From the NCBI GenBank assembly GCA_013141055.1, contig JABFRS010000002.1:124001-188000 (forward strand): a stretch of DNA of 64,000 nt. Reading direction: 5' to 3'. Below, piece by piece: positions 32,614 through 42,031 of this stretch. The DNA is from Cyclobacteriaceae bacterium. Its GTDB lineage: Bacteria; Bacteroidota; Bacteroidia; Cytophagales; Cyclobacteriaceae. The notes under the pieces were generated by a model. The model was not told where the DNA came from. It made no database searches and saw only the letters and a program-made list of their open reading frames with translations. Position 1 is the stretch's first letter. Each line of letters begins with the position of its first letter. A program made the translations under genes and the position numbers.

Positions 32614-34125
32614 ATGGCTAAAATCACCCCCCCTAAATCCGGACCTGATGTTGTTTTAATTGGCGCTGGCATCATGAGTGCCACGCTCGGCGTGCTGTTG
32701 AAAGAGCTCAAGCCCGACCTGACCATAGAGATATTTGAGCGTCTGGATGTAGCAGGATCAGAAAGCTCTGATGCCTGGAACAATGCCGGCACCGGACACT
32801 CTGCCTTTTGTGAATTGAATTATACTCCCCAGAACTCAAAGGGTTCGATCGATATATTAAAGGCAACCAAGATTGCCGAGTCATTTGAAGGTTCCAAAGA
32901 ATTCTGGACCTACCTGATGGAACAGAAGTTCATGTCAAATGCGTCTGACTTCATAACCCGTGTTCCACACTTCAGCCTTGTCTGGGGAGATGACAACGTT
33001 GCTTTCCTCAAGAAAAGATATCAGCTCATGCAGAATACTCCTCTCTTCAGGGGAATGGAATATTCAGAAGATCCTGAAAAATTAACAGAGTGGTTTCCGG
33101 TTGCCATGCGTGGCCGCAAAAAGAATCAGTCGGTCGCTGCTACACGCATGGAGATTGGAACCGATGTGAACTTCGGTGCATTGACAAGAGGCATGCTTGA
33201 CTACCTGAAAAGCAAACCAGGGGTATCGGTTCATTATGAACATGAAGTCACAGACCTTGATCAGCAAAAAGATAACACCTGGGAAGTAAAGGTAGAAGAC
33301 CTGAAGACTGACAAGAAGAGAAAGGTAACGGCCACGTTTGTGTTCATCGGTGCGGGTGGAGCTTCACTTCATCTTCTTGAAAAATCAGACATCCGTGAAG
33401 GAAAAGGTTTTGGTGGTTTCCCGGTTGGTGGCCAATGGCTTAAATGTGTAAATCCGGAACTGATCGAGAAGCATTTTGCTAAAGTATATGGCAAAGCTTC
33501 TGTTGGCTCCCCTCCTATGTCAGTGCCTCACGTTGATTCACGATGGATCAATGGTAAGAAGGAATTACTGTTTGGACCATTTGCTGGATTCTCAACGAAG
33601 TTCTTAAAGAATGGATCGTTCATGGATCTTCCTAAATCGATTCAGCTTGATAACGTATTGCCAATGGTTTATGCCGGCCTTAGAAATGTTGACCTTACCA
33701 AATATCTTATCCAACAGGTAAGGCAAACACCGGAAGACAGGTTGACTGCCTTGCGTGAATACGTTCCTTATGCCAAGATGGAAGACTGGGAACTGCTGGA
33801 TGCTGGTCAGCGGGTTCAGGTAATCAAGAAAGATGCAGACCAGGGTGGCGTGCTTGAGTTTGGAACAGAGGTAGTTGTTGCAGAAGATGGAAGCATCGCG
33901 GCATTGCTGGGCGCTTCTCCTGGTGCATCAACAGCAGTATCAATTATGCTGGGATTGATTCCGAAATGTTTTAAAGGTGATTCACAACAGGCATCCTGGA
34001 AGAACAAGCTGAAAGAGATGGTGCCGTCTTATCGTCGCTTTTTACGCGACAGCGATGAAATGGTGAAGGAATCACGTGAGCGTACCCATAAAGCTTTGGG
34101 AATTTCTGTAAAAACCCCTGCCTGA
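32614..34125 (+). CDS. mqo: Malate:quinone oxidoreductase
   Basis: Oxidises malate to oxaloacetate with electrons to the quinone pool, a membrane-peripheral TCA-cycle step. The 503-residue protein matches MQO: PDVVLIGAGIMSATLGVLLKEL is the FAD-binding GxGxxS/A loop, followed by the family motifs EIFERLDVAGSESSDAWNNAGTGHSAFCELNY, GFGGFPVGGQWLKC and LEFGTEVV..DGSIAALLGASPGAST. ATG at 32614 begins a 12-residue prefix before the FAD motif. The glycosidase gene follows 34 bp later on the same strand, possibly as one unit. Confidence 0.97.
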   Translation: MAKITPPKSGPDVVLIGAGIMSATLGVLLKELKPDLTIEIFERLDVAGSESSDAWNNAGTGHSAFCELNYTPQNSKGSIDILKATKIAESFEGSKEFWTYLMEQKFMSNASDFITRVPHFSLVWGDDNVAFLKKRYQLMQNTPLFRGMEYSEDPEKLTEWFPVAMRGRKKNQSVAATRMEIGTDVNFGALTRGMLDYLKSKPGVSVHYEHEVTDLDQQKDNTWEVKVEDLKTDKKRKVTATFVFIGAGGASLHLLEKSDIREGKGFGGFPVGGQWLKCVNPELIEKHFAKVYGKASVGSPPMSVPHVDSRWINGKKELLFGPFAGFSTKFLKNGSFMDLPKSIQLDNVLPMVYAGLRNVDLTKYLIQQVRQTPEDRLTALREYVPYAKMEDWELLDAGQRVQVIKKDADQGGVLEFGTEVVVAEDGSIAALLGASPGASTAVSIMLGLIPKCFKGDSQQASWKNKLKEMVPSYRRFLRDSDEMVKESRERTHKALGISVKTPA

Positions 34126-34159
34126 ATTATTACATTTAATTAACGATTACCAACCTCCT

Positions 34160-35521
34160 ATGAACAAGTACATTATTGTCCTGTGTGTCTTTGCAGCCTG
34201 TCTCTACTCATGTCAGACTAAAACTTCGAATGATGTTCCGTCATCAACGTCGAAAGGAATTACATTCCCTGAGAAAGTAGCGGATGGCACCATTTATGAA
34301 GTCAATATCCGTCAGCATACAAAAGAAGGAACGATCAATGCTTTTGCAAAGGATCTTCCACGCTTAAAAGATCTTGGCGTAAAGATGCTCTGGATCATGC
34401 CTGTCCAACCGATCGGCGTGCTGAAGCGCAAAGAACCTCTTGGAAGCTATTACTCCATCAGTGATTACAAAAAGGTAAATCCTGAGTTTGGTACAGATGA
34501 AGATTTCAAGAATCTTGTTACGAAGACTCATGAGCTCGGCATGTACCTGATCCTTGACTGGGTACCGAATCACACTGCATGGGATCATCCATGGATCACA
34601 GAGCATCCGGATTACTATGCTCATGATGAAAAGGGAAACATCGCTCACGAATCAGACTGGGATGATATCGCATTACTGGATCACACCAATCCGGGAGCAC
34701 GATCATTGATGATCAGCGATATGAAGTATTGGGTAACGAATTTCGATATTGATGGATTCCGTTGTGACCACGCAGGTCATGAGATCCCATTGTATTTCTG
34801 GGAAGAAGCAAGGACTGCCATTGATCCTGAGAAAGATATTTTCTGGCTGGCAGAATGGGACGGTGCCCGCATGCATCTTCAGTTTGACGCAACGTATGCA
34901 TGGCCATTGCTGACCATTCAGGACAAAGTGGGTAAAGGAGAAGCCAACGCAAATGATCTGGCAAAATGGATTGCCGATGATCTTAAGGAATATGGTCAGA
35001 AACCATTCAGAATGACGATGATCACCAATCATGATGAAAACTCATGGCATGGAACAGAGTTTGAACGTTATGGTGATGGAGCAAAGACATTCGCGACATT
35101 TATCTTCACAGCGTATGGTGTGCCGATGCTTTACAGCGGTCAGGATGCCGGCCTCGATAAGCGTTTGAAATTCTTCTCCAAAGACTCCATTGACTGGAGT
35201 GATCCTAAACAATTCCAACCGTTTTATAAAAAGCTTATTTCGCTGCACAAGGATAACAAGGCTTTGTGGGCTGGTGAATACGGTGCGATGCCTGTAAGAA
35301 TCAACGATGCGGATCCTAATGTTTATGCATTCCAGAGGACAAAAGAAAACAACAGCGTGATCAGTGTATTGAACTTCTCCGGTAAGCCACAGGAACTTCG
35401 TATCAAAGATGAGAAGGCAGCCGGAACGTATAAAGATTATTTCACGGGAGAGAGTTTTGAACTTTCCGCAGCAAAGCCATTGAAGTTAACTCCATGGCAG
35501 TATCTGGTATTCGTTCGCTAG
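34160..35521 (+). CDS. Lipoprotein alpha-amylase family (GH13) glycosidase
   Basis: A 453-residue GH13 enzyme anchored as a lipoprotein: the signal peptide ends at a lipobox with Cys18 (CLYSC). The (beta/alpha)8 core has conserved regions LDWVPNHT (133-140), GFRCDHAG with nucleophile Asp203, WLAEWD with acid/base Glu232, and TNHDENSW with the transition-state Asp292. The position in the periplasm or outer membrane suggests a role in trimming maltodextrin-type oligosaccharides; the substrate is not determined. No SusC/SusD pair is adjacent. The gene ends just before a strong bidirectional terminator at 35540-35571. Confidence 0.92.
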   Translation: MNKYIIVLCVFAACLYSCQTKTSNDVPSSTSKGITFPEKVADGTIYEVNIRQHTKEGTINAFAKDLPRLKDLGVKMLWIMPVQPIGVLKRKEPLGSYYSISDYKKVNPEFGTDEDFKNLVTKTHELGMYLILDWVPNHTAWDHPWITEHPDYYAHDEKGNIAHESDWDDIALLDHTNPGARSLMISDMKYWVTNFDIDGFRCDHAGHEIPLYFWEEARTAIDPEKDIFWLAEWDGARMHLQFDATYAWPLLTIQDKVGKGEANANDLAKWIADDLKEYGQKPFRMTMITNHDENSWHGTEFERYGDGAKTFATFIFTAYGVPMLYSGQDAGLDKRLKFFSKDSIDWSDPKQFQPFYKKLISLHKDNKALWAGEYGAMPVRINDADPNVYAFQRTKENNSVISVLNFSGKPQELRIKDEKAAGTYKDYFTGESFELSAAKPLKLTPWQYLVFVR

Positions 35522-35539
35522 TTTAAAATATTGACGAAT

Positions 35540-35571
35540 AAAAAAAGCCCTTCAATCAAGGGCTTTTTTTA
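35540..35571 (+). terminator. Bidirectional Rho-independent terminator
   Basis: AAAAAAAGCCCTT and AAGGGCTTTTTTT form a 12-bp stem with a five-base loop and A/T runs on both sides. It terminates the glycosidase transcript on the plus strand and the FtsX permease on the minus strand. Confidence 0.9.
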
Positions 35572-35597
35572 TGTTCTTTAAAATGAAAACTATTGTT

Positions 35598-37982
35598 CTA
35601 TTGTTCTTTCAATGAGTTAACAGGATTTGTAGTAGCTGCTTTCAATGAGTGATAGCTCACGGTAGCAAACGCTACAAAGAGTCCAACGAAAGCGGCATAG
35701 ACGAATACAATCCAGGCAAACCCGACATTATAAGAGAATCCCTGAAGCCAGCGATCCGTTGCGTAATAAGCAAGAGGTGCAGCGATGAGCATTCCCATCA
35801 ATACAAGCTTCAGAAAATCCTTGGACATCATAAAGAGAATTCCGGGAACTGATGCACCGAGCACTTTGCGAACGGCTACCGACTTACGGCTTTGCTCCAT
35901 GGTAAACGAGGCAAGACCAAATAATCCAAGACAGGAGATCAGGATTGCCATCCCTGAAAATACTCCAAACAGCTGGCCGAGCTTTTTCTCCTGATCAAAC
36001 AGCTTGTCGAATGTTTCATCCAGGAACTGATATTCAAATTCATAGGATGGAAGAACGGCCTTCCATTCTTTCTCGATCGCGGCAACCATTTCACTCATGT
36101 TGGTTGATTTCACTTTTATAGCCATAAATCTTCCTTCATAGGCAGGTTCAAGATACATAGCCAGTGGATCGATGGCATCATGGAGATGTTTGAAGTGAAA
36201 ATCTTCAATGACACCAATCACGCGACCCGGAATGGAATCCCTGCCACCAAAGTCCATCATCTTTCCAACAGCTTCATCGAGCTTCCAGCCAAAATGCTTT
36301 AATGCAGTTTCATTGATGACAAATTCCTTATAGAACTGTTTTGATTCCGGCTGAAAATAAGTGCCTGCTTTCATCTTCATGCCAAGTGTGTTAAGCAGAT
36401 CAGGATCCCCACTGAAATTATAAAGATTAGCAGCGATGTTGTCCGGGGCACCTTCATACCAGAACGTGCTGGTTCTTACCATTTGCCCCGGCATCTCATT
36501 GAATCGTGTCACACTTTGAACTCCTGCTACTCTGGAGAGCTCGTTCTTTACGGTGAGATCCCCTACGCTATCGCGTGGCATTTTGAGAACCAGTACTTCC
36601 TCTCTTTCAAATCCAATATCCTTCTGCAGCATATAGTCCAATTGAGAATACACTACATAGGTTCCAACCATAATGATAAATGCAATGGCGAATTGAAATA
36701 CCACCAGCCCTTTGCGAAGGATTTGTCCGCTGACATTACCAATGAACTTTCCTTTCAGTACTGTTACAGGCTTGAAGCTCGAAAGGAAGAATGCAGGATA
36801 TAATCCAGCTACAAGGCCAGCAAACAATGTTATTCCCATGAATACCATGACAATGGTTCCATTCTGCAGTGGATTAATGACCAGGAGCTTGCCGGATGCG
36901 TCATTGAATGATGGAACTACGATACCTAACAAGACAATAGATATGGCAAGTGCAATGAAACTGATGATAACGGATTCACTGAGGAATTGAAAGATCAGCT
37001 GCCTCTTTTGACTTCCCACTACTTTACGGATACCCACTTCCCTGGCCCTCTTCAATGACTGAGCCGTGGTAAGATTCATAAAGTTGATGCAGGCAATGAT
37101 GAGAATAAAGAATGCAATGGCAGAAAGAATATAAACGGTGCCAACATTTCCGTTTGCTTCGATCTCGAGTCCGCGGTTAGAGTAAAGATGGATAGAAGTC
37201 AGCGGTTGAAGTCTCAGGATGTTCCTTCTGTCTTCAGGTCTGCGCTGCTGATAGGTATCGAGGAACTCTGATATCTTTTTCTCAAAGCTTATGTAGTCAA
37301 GATCGTTGGGAAGCACGAGGTAAGTATAGTGGCTGGTAAGAGAGTTCCAGCCGGTCTTTGAATCAGGACGCATCTGTTCGTAGTTGTCTGATGAAGCCAT
37401 GATGTCCATGTGTACATGGGAATTCGAAGGCAATGCTTTAAAGACTCCGGTGATGACAAATTCCTTTTTACCGGTCACCATAGTAAGGGTCTTGCCTATC
37501 GGGTCTTCTTCACCGAAATAAGTCCGGGCTCTCTCTTCTGAAAGCACCATTGAATTGATGTTAGCCAAAGCGGTTGTTGGATCTCCCTTTACTAATGCGA
37601 TGTCCATTACATCAAAGACGGATGAATCGGCATAAAACACTTTCTCTTTGTTCTTGATGAGAGAGCCTGAACCGGAATTCAGCATGAAGACCTCAACAGG
37701 TTTGATGCGGGTAAAGGCTGTTACCTCTGCGAAATTGTCTTTCAGCAACTGGCCCAAAGGGAAAGCAGAGATGGCCCATTTATTTGCCTCAAGATCTACC
37801 ACCACCCTGTAAATTCTATCAGCTCTTTTATTCTGACGATCATACCCAAGCTCAAATTGAACGAACAAGGCGATCAGAATGCAGCAGGTCATACCAATTG
37901 CAAGTCCGATGATATTGATGGAGGCATGAAGCTTATTTCTTGACAAACTGCGGAGGGCAACCAGGAAGTAACTTTTGAGCAT
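35598..37982 (-). CDS. FtsX/MacB-like ABC transporter permease
   Basis: A 794-residue permease with the duplicated FtsX architecture: N-terminal MLKSYFLVALRSLSRNKLHASINIIGLAIGM, a large periplasmic MacB_PCD-type domain, three helices carrying AREVGIRKVVGSQKRQLI, then a second half ending KSVAVRKVLGASVPGILFMMSKDFLKLVL. Bacteroidota encode many such proteins without an adjacent ATPase gene, as here; they form MacB-type systems for export or for mechanotransmission across the envelope. No partner ATP-binding subunit lies nearby. Confidence 0.93.
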   Translation of the reverse strand: MLKSYFLVALRSLSRNKLHASINIIGLAIGMTCCILIALFVQFELGYDRQNKRADRIYRVVVDLEANKWAISAFPLGQLLKDNFAEVTAFTRIKPVEVFMLNSGSGSLIKNKEKVFYADSSVFDVMDIALVKGDPTTALANINSMVLSEERARTYFGEEDPIGKTLTMVTGKKEFVITGVFKALPSNSHVHMDIMASSDNYEQMRPDSKTGWNSLTSHYTYLVLPNDLDYISFEKKISEFLDTYQQRRPEDRRNILRLQPLTSIHLYSNRGLEIEANGNVGTVYILSAIAFFILIIACINFMNLTTAQSLKRAREVGIRKVVGSQKRQLIFQFLSESVIISFIALAISIVLLGIVVPSFNDASGKLLVINPLQNGTIVMVFMGITLFAGLVAGLYPAFFLSSFKPVTVLKGKFIGNVSGQILRKGLVVFQFAIAFIIMVGTYVVYSQLDYMLQKDIGFEREEVLVLKMPRDSVGDLTVKNELSRVAGVQSVTRFNEMPGQMVRTSTFWYEGAPDNIAANLYNFSGDPDLLNTLGMKMKAGTYFQPESKQFYKEFVINETALKHFGWKLDEAVGKMMDFGGRDSIPGRVIGVIEDFHFKHLHDAIDPLAMYLEPAYEGRFMAIKVKSTNMSEMVAAIEKEWKAVLPSYEFEYQFLDETFDKLFDQEKKLGQLFGVFSGMAILISCLGLFGLASFTMEQSRKSVAVRKVLGASVPGILFMMSKDFLKLVLMGMLIAAPLAYYATDRWLQGFSYNVGFAWIVFVYAAFVGLFVAFATVSYHSLKAATTNPVNSLKEQ

Positions 37983-38286
37983 GAAGGGTTTGTTAGGTGG
38001 TTGAGAAGATTAAAAAAGGGTTTTATTCCATTATTCAGGCCAGATTAAATTACTGGTTTTCAATTCAGAATCTGTTCCTGCATTTGATTTCATGTACGCA
38101 TACGGGCGCTATATGTTCGGAAACGGGATTAAATTTTCATTCATTTGTAACTGGCTTTCTGTCGCGCTTACCCCCGTAGAATGCCGCACAGACACCGTGG
38201 CGGGAACTTTGAAGGTTGATAAGTTTGTACCCATAAGATGCATCATCAACACATATAGTTTTAACCCTTATTAAAAATCAAACCCT
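37983..38286. other. Intergenic region between the permease and DoxX genes
   Basis: 304 bp without a supported gene. A TAAGTTTG at 38220-38227 resembles a -7 box upstream of doxX, but no -33 TTTG stands at the right spacing. Short reading frames here lack coding features. No repeat or RNA structure was recognised. Confidence 0.5.
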
Positions 38287-38670
38287 ATGAAAAAGACAAA
38301 CATCATCTATTGGATCTTCACTGGCTTAATGACTGCCATGATTGGAATTGGCGGGATATTCGATGCCTTCGCAGCGAAGGAAGCTGTTGAACACATCACA
38401 AGGATTGGTTATCCCGAATACCTCGTTCCCTTTCTTGGTGTGGCTAAGGTTCTGGGATTGATCGCCATTCTTGTTCCCGGCTTTCCAAGACTAAAAGAGT
38501 GGGCGTATGCCGGTATCGTTTATGATCTTGCCGGTGCTATGTACTCTCATATTGCTTTTGGAGATGGTCCTTCCGAGTGGGCTGGATTCTTCATTATGTT
38601 TGGAATCATCGCTGGCTCCTACATCTATCATCACAAACGTCTGCGCGAAAAAGCTGCTGTTCTGGCGTAA
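38287..38670 (+). CDS. DoxX family membrane protein
   Basis: A 127-residue four-helix membrane protein: IYWIFTGLMTAMIGIGGIFDAFAAKEAVEHITRIGYPEYLVPFLGVAKVLGLIAIL, with the typical G-x-P-x-x-L and KxxG pattern. DoxX/SURF4 family proteins are linked to thiol and redox or detoxification systems in bacteria, but the exact role is unknown. It is a single-gene unit with its own terminator at 38685-38724. Convergent with the AraC-type regulator, it could belong to that regulator's regulon. Confidence 0.82.
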   Translation: MKKTNIIYWIFTGLMTAMIGIGGIFDAFAAKEAVEHITRIGYPEYLVPFLGVAKVLGLIAILVPGFPRLKEWAYAGIVYDLAGAMYSHIAFGDGPSEWAGFFIMFGIIAGSYIYHHKRLREKAAVLA

Positions 38671-38684
38671 GTGAAGTCCATTAT

Positions 38685-38724
38685 AAAAAAACGCACTGGC
38701 AATAATTCTGCCAGTGCGTTTTTT
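38685..38724 (+). terminator. Bidirectional terminator between doxX-type gene and AraC regulator
   Basis: AAAAAACGCACTGGCA and TGCCAGTGCGTTTTTT form a 16-bp perfect stem with an eight-base loop. The A/T-rich sides serve both converging genes. Confidence 0.9.
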
Positions 38725-38738
38725 GTTGTTCACTCAGC

Positions 38739-39725
38739 CTAAGCGCTCATCAGCATTTCCTTATTATACTTGTTTCTGTATTCTACCGGTGACAACCCTG
38801 TGGTTCTTTTAAAGATCGTGCGGAATGCTTTTGTATCTGAATATCCTACCGTGTCCATGATCTCGTTGATATTCTTTCTGCTGGTTTCAAAGCTCTTCTT
38901 TGCAGCTTCCATCTTTACTCTTTGAATGTATTCCGAAACGGTGTTGCAGGTTGCTTTCTTGAAACGTCGTTCCAGGCTTCTACGACCTACAGCAAACATA
39001 TTGGCCAGGGCATCCACTGTGATCTTGTCCTGAAAGTTGTTCTCAATAAACTCCTGAGCCTTTCTTACCGGTTCATCATCATGTTCTTTTTGTCCCATGA
39101 AGATTGAAAAAGGAGATTGACTGCCCCGGTCTATTTCGATCTCATACATCTTAGCACAAAGGATCGCTACTTCCCTTCCTGCATGCTTTTCGATGAGGTA
39201 GATGATCAGGTTCCAGAATGAATTTGCGCCGCCGCTGGTATAAATGCCATGCTCATCAGTAATGATCTTCTCAGATATCAATGTCACATCCGGGAACATC
39301 TTTCTGAAGTCGTTGGTAGCCATCCAGTGTGTAGCGCATTTCTTTCCACTCAGTAGTCCGGTAGACGCAAGCAGGAAGGTTCCTACACAAAGACTTGCAA
39401 CCTCTGCCCCATCTTTGTATTGCTTGTTGATCCAGGGGAAAAATTCTTTGTTCATATCAATGACTTTCTCCATGTCTCCGTTTACTGCGGGGATGATGAT
39501 CATGTCAGTCTTCTTTACATTGGTGATGCTTCTCTCCGGAGTAATGGAGAACAACCGATCATATACCTGCGGTGACTGATCTATTCCCACCAATTGAACT
39601 TCGAACATGGGTGCTTTTCCGAGGCTTACTAAAAAGTCATTGGCCTTGTTGAAAGCAATAAAGGATCCTTCAATACAGCTTACTGCTGTTGCTCCGCGTG
39701 TAACCAGAATTGAAATGTGTTTCAT
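38739..39725 (-). CDS. GlxA-type AraC family transcriptional regulator
   Basis: A 328-residue regulator. The N-terminal part (about 1-190) is a DJ-1/PfpI-like sensor domain: ISILVTRGATAVSCIEGSF, and the segment EVASLCVGTFLLASTGLLSGKKCATHW holds the Cys of the nucleophile-elbow-like position. The C-terminus is an AraC double HTH: KITVDALANMFAVGRRSLERRFKKATCNTVSEYIQRVKMEAAKKSFE. GlxA-type proteins control genes for small-molecule or nitrogen metabolism. The Met at 39725 starts the DJ-1 domain exactly. Divergent from it, 326 bp away, lies the VOC protein gene. Confidence 0.88.
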   Translation of the reverse strand: MKHISILVTRGATAVSCIEGSFIAFNKANDFLVSLGKAPMFEVQLVGIDQSPQVYDRLFSITPERSITNVKKTDMIIIPAVNGDMEKVIDMNKEFFPWINKQYKDGAEVASLCVGTFLLASTGLLSGKKCATHWMATNDFRKMFPDVTLISEKIITDEHGIYTSGGANSFWNLIIYLIEKHAGREVAILCAKMYEIEIDRGSQSPFSIFMGQKEHDDEPVRKAQEFIENNFQDKITVDALANMFAVGRRSLERRFKKATCNTVSEYIQRVKMEAAKKSFETSRKNINEIMDTVGYSDTKAFRTIFKRTTGLSPVEYRNKYNKEMLMSA

Positions 39726-40050
39726 AGTTGTGTTTTTTTGATCGGTTGCTGAGTGACTATGAATCAAAACTAGAATATTGATTTGTCGCAATCAACCCCT
39801 CTAAGTGGCGTATTTACACCTCACTTTGCGTAAAACCCTCAAATTATTGCAGAATAGCCGATTTTGGCTTCAGGAAATTGCCATATCCGACTGATTTTTT
39901 TTAAAGAATGCATTGCCTGACATCGAAGGTGCTCATCCTATAAATTCAACAGATAACGAATGTCGTGATTGGCCCCTCAGATTGCCGCAATGATCCCCGC
40001 ACAGTATCTATCAATCAAGGTAGTTTTGAGCTATAATTCGATTCGATCAG
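39726..40050. other. Divergent intergenic region between AraC regulator and VOC gene
   Basis: 325 bp with no supported gene, AT-rich. A short dyad TTTACacctcactttgcGTAAA occurs at about 39811-39832 and could be an operator, but I cannot confirm it. No strict promoter consensus was seen. Regulation of the VOC gene by the divergent AraC regulator is plausible but unproven. Confidence 0.4.
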
Positions 40051-40464
40051 ATGTCTCAGATCAATGCTTATCTAACTTTCAATGGAAATTGTCGCGAGGC
40101 AATGACCTTTTATAAGGAATGTCTGGGAGGTGAGCTGACTCTTCAACCGGTAGAGGGTTCACCGATGGAAAATCAATTTCCTCCATCGGCAAGAAATACG
40201 ATCTTGCATGCGAGTCTGGTCAATGGAGAACTTGTGTTGTTGGGATCGGATGTCTCCGGATCGGCTGGAGTCATTACCGGGAATTCAATTTCATTGTCGC
40301 TTAATTGCGGGAGTGAAAAAGAAATAAAAACATACTTTAAAAAGCTTTCTTCAGAAGGACAAGTCGTTCATCCTCTCCATGATTTCTTTGCAGGAATGAT
40401 GGGAACCGTTACCGACAAGTTTGGAAGAGACTGGCTGTTGTATTTTGAAAAACAAACTATCTAA
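40051..40464 (+). CDS. VOC (PhnB/glyoxalase-like) family protein
   Basis: A 137-residue vicinal-oxygen-chelate fold protein of the PhnB/YjdN type: MSQINAYLTFNGNCREAMTFYKECLGGEL is the standard opening, followed by NTILHASLVNGELVLLGSDV, and MMGTVTDKFGRDWLLYFEK supplies the late metal-ligand region. The substrate is unknown; many such proteins are dimers binding small electrophiles. It is 10 bp upstream of the SRPBCC gene and probably co-transcribed with it. Confidence 0.85.
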   Translation: MSQINAYLTFNGNCREAMTFYKECLGGELTLQPVEGSPMENQFPPSARNTILHASLVNGELVLLGSDVSGSAGVITGNSISLSLNCGSEKEIKTYFKKLSSEGQVVHPLHDFFAGMMGTVTDKFGRDWLLYFEKQTI

Positions 40465-40474
40465 AACCTGACTC

Positions 40475-41014
40475 ATGACCATTATAATCTGGATTATTTC
40501 TGTGATAGCCATCATCATAGGCCTGTTTCTCCTGATCGCGCTCTTTATCAGGAAGGAATACGCTATTGAAAAGGATATCATTATCTCAAGACCGCTATCA
40601 GATGTATTTGCTTATGTACGCCTGATTAAAAATCAGGATCAGTATAATAAGTGGTGGCAGCTCGATATGAATTCAAAAAGAGAGTACACTGGGACTGATG
40701 GTCAGGTAGGCTTTATCGCAGCCTGGAACAGTACCAATAATCAGGCAGGTGAAGGAGCTCAGGAGATTACCAGCATTAAGGAAGGCGAATCCATTGATTG
40801 CGAGATACGATTCGTCAGACCGTTTGCAGGAGTCTCTCAAACAACAATGACCACCACTCCCCTGGATGCTCAGCATACAAAAGTAAAATGGACATTTAAT
40901 GGAAGCAGCAAGTATCCCATGAATGCAATGTTTGCTATGTTGAAACTTGATCAGGTACTGGGAAAGGATCTGGCATTGAGTCTTGAAAATCTCAAGAAGA
41001 AACTTGAGAACTAG
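40475..41014 (+). CDS. Membrane-anchored SRPBCC family protein
   Basis: A 179-residue protein. Residues 1-26 form one membrane helix (IIIWIISVIAIIIGLFLLIALF), then a polyketide-cyclase/START-like (SRPBCC) domain: IEKDIIISRPLSDVFAYVRLIKNQDQYNKWWQLD is its canonical opening, with a final helix DLALSLENLKKKLE. The hydrophobic ligand is unknown. It follows the VOC gene by 10 bp. Confidence 0.8.
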   Translation: MTIIIWIISVIAIIIGLFLLIALFIRKEYAIEKDIIISRPLSDVFAYVRLIKNQDQYNKWWQLDMNSKREYTGTDGQVGFIAAWNSTNNQAGEGAQEITSIKEGESIDCEIRFVRPFAGVSQTTMTTTPLDAQHTKVKWTFNGSSKYPMNAMFAMLKLDQVLGKDLALSLENLKKKLEN

Positions 41015-41072
41015 AGCAGGTGGAATAGTTATTGCAGAGAAAGAACATCTTAAGAACAGAAGTTAATCATAC

Positions 41073-41309
41073 ATGGTCGAGATTTTCAAAACCAACGTGA
41101 ATGAAACTGATCAGGCGGAATTGCTGATGGATCGGATGAATCTTGTCTTTCCTGATTATAAGATCAATTTTGACCTGGATGACTGTGACAGGATCTTAAG
41201 AGTGAAAAACCCGGAGGGTCCAGTTCAATCAGAACAGATCATCGTGATCATGGAGGCATTCGGGCACTGGAGTGAGATATTGGAAGATGAAATACTCGTT
41301 GCCGGGTAA
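41073..41309 (+). CDS. Small HMA-fold-like protein, unknown
   Basis: A 78-residue acidic cytoplasmic protein (MVEIFKTNVNETDQAELLMDRMNLVFPDYKINFDLDDCDRILRV). The strand-helix-strand pattern resembles ferredoxin-like/heavy-metal-associated folds, but the CxxC copper motif is missing (one Cys only). Such proteins recur in Bacteroidota. A weak stem (ATGaccTCCGtttcCGGAagccAT) follows the stop and may act as a terminator. Confidence 0.55.
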   Translation: MVEIFKTNVNETDQAELLMDRMNLVFPDYKINFDLDDCDRILRVKNPEGPVQSEQIIVIMEAFGHWSEILEDEILVAG

Positions 41310-41361
41310 AAAAAATGACCTCCGTTTCCGGAAGCCATTTATCATTTGAAAAAGATCCTTT

Positions 41362-41796
41362 TTAATTGCAGGTGCCAACACCGGTAATATAAACATCAAT
41401 GGTTACTGCTGAACCTGATGTATCTGCCTGGGCACTGAGAGTTGTATGATAGACGCCCCCGCTTAGATTAGCATTAAACTCTTCACAGCCTCCGGGAGGT
41501 GCGAACAGAAAATAGCTCCCCTGGATGCTGATGGTGGCATCATAGTATGTTGTTGTAGAATAACCTGCTCCGATCGTCCAGAGATAACTGCTGGCATTAT
41601 TTACACAGTTGGTTCTGAAAAGTACAGTCTGCGATTGAGTCATCGTAATGCTTGCAATATTCGGTCCGTTGTCGGCGGACATATTTACTGAAGAACTAAG
41701 GCAATGGAAAGGAACTACCGGCGCCTCCTTCTTAAATGAAAACAGTAGCAATGAAAGCCCAACCAGAGCTGCAGGTAAAAGACTGATCTTTCTCAT
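41362..41796 (-). CDS. Secreted protein, unknown
   Basis: A 144-residue exported protein: signal peptide MRKISLLPAALVGLSLLLFSF, then a beta-rich domain with four conserved-looking cysteines in FHCLSSSV, FRTNCVNN, PPGGCEEF and the C-terminal GVGTCN, which may form disulfides. The many Thr/Ser/Ile strands (SVNMSADNGPNIASITM, AQADTSGSAVTIDVYI) suggest a sandwich fold of the adhesin or DUF type. The function is unknown. No T9SS sorting domain was seen. Confidence 0.6.
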   Translation of the reverse strand: MRKISLLPAALVGLSLLLFSFKKEAPVVPFHCLSSSVNMSADNGPNIASITMTQSQTVLFRTNCVNNASSYLWTIGAGYSTTTYYDATISIQGSYFLFAPPGGCEEFNANLSGGVYHTTLSAQADTSGSAVTIDVYITGVGTCN

Positions 41797-42031
41797 AAGG
41801 TTTAGATTTTGTTTGAAGTTTATTATAGGACCTTATTAAATCTAGAAGTTTACCCGTGAAGAGGCAAGACTAAATCGTCGAATGACATGATAAAATTGTT
41901 ATTAATTCAAGGCATTTCAGATCAGTAAGCCTGACTCTATAGGATCCTTTAGATTATGTATAGGATTCTTTAGATAACAAGAGAATTGTTGATCATAATT
42001 TATAATTTCGATCTTCTAATCTATCATAACA

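Noticed and set aside
38092-38274. Small gene upstream of the DoxX gene
   Set aside because: No ribosome site, no family pattern, and it ends just before doxX in the presumed promoter region.
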